From an uncultured Amylibacter sp. (GTDB taxonomy: Bacteria; Pseudomonadota; Alphaproteobacteria; Rhodobacterales; Rhodobacteraceae), in contig OY365741.1 in the NCBI GenBank assembly GCA_959347425.1, forward strand, positions 806,001 through 870,000: a stretch of DNA of 64,000 nt, in the 5' to 3' direction. Shown one piece after another: positions 63,996-64,000 of the stretch; position 1 is the stretch's first letter, and each line of letters begins with the position of its first letter. The position numbers were made by a program, and so were the translations under genes. The notes beneath the pieces are model-generated. The model saw only the letters and a list, made by a program, of their open reading frames with translations, had not been told where the DNA came from and did no database searches.

Positions 63996-64000
63996 CTTTT

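Overview
The window looks like chromosomal DNA of a free-living, probably marine-type alphaproteobacterium. Several linkages typical of Alphaproteobacteria support this: rpsT beside dnaA with mutM and ubiE-ubiB, a trcR (DUF1013) gene, tolB-pal-cpoB-tilS-ftsH, accD-folC, divergent hemC and hemE, fhs-folD and mlaE-mlaF. Base composition is intermediate. I cannot place it below class; a SAR116-like lineage is only a guess. No rRNA, tRNA, CRISPR array, prophage or transposase gene was seen.

Region by region. 0-8.5 kb: a branched-chain amino-acid type ABC importer (partial permease and Tat-exported binding protein), a zinc alcohol dehydrogenase, sucCD, a LysE exporter and aroC. 8.6-12 kb: a TPP riboswitch controls the thiamine importer thiBPQ. 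12.2-26 kb: mltB, rnr, a DUF2064 glycosyltransferase, dapE, a VOC protein, then recF-dnaN-dnaA on the minus strand. An AT-rich gap with DnaA-box-like sites follows (candidate oriC), then rpsT, mutM and divergent ubiE-ubiB. 26-31 kb: trcR, an SDR protein lacking its catalytic lysine, an RsmC-like methyltransferase, clpS, a PBP5-type carboxypeptidase with a SPOR domain, and two very small genes. 31.5-41.4 kb: a purine (urate) breakdown locus of puuD, uraH, a fused allantoinase/OHCU decarboxylase, ureidoglycine aminohydrolase, allA and an NCS2 permease. It is interrupted by an accessory islet (36.2-39.9 kb) holding a SEFIR protein, a cysteine-repeat TbpB-like lipoprotein with a long structured leader, and a DNA methyltransferase fused to an HNH nuclease. 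41.5-64 kb: hemC/hemE, a DUF plus retropepsin cassette, accD, folC, carB, tolB-pal-cpoB-tilS-ftsH, fhs-folD, rmuC and mlaFE.

An unusual overall feature is the intergenic DNA. Arrays of stop-codon-containing heptamers (TTAGTTG/TTAGTTA, TGAATGG/TGAATTA, CTAATCA) often begin inside the stop codon of the preceding gene, return in inverted orientation before the next gene, and enclose at least two families of short elements that encode no protein. One family is present as two full copies and one copy with an 80-bp internal deletion. The best candidates for new biology are the structured leader of the cysteine-repeat lipoprotein, the heptamer-bounded elements, and the 15-residue repeat expansion inside the MutM zinc finger.
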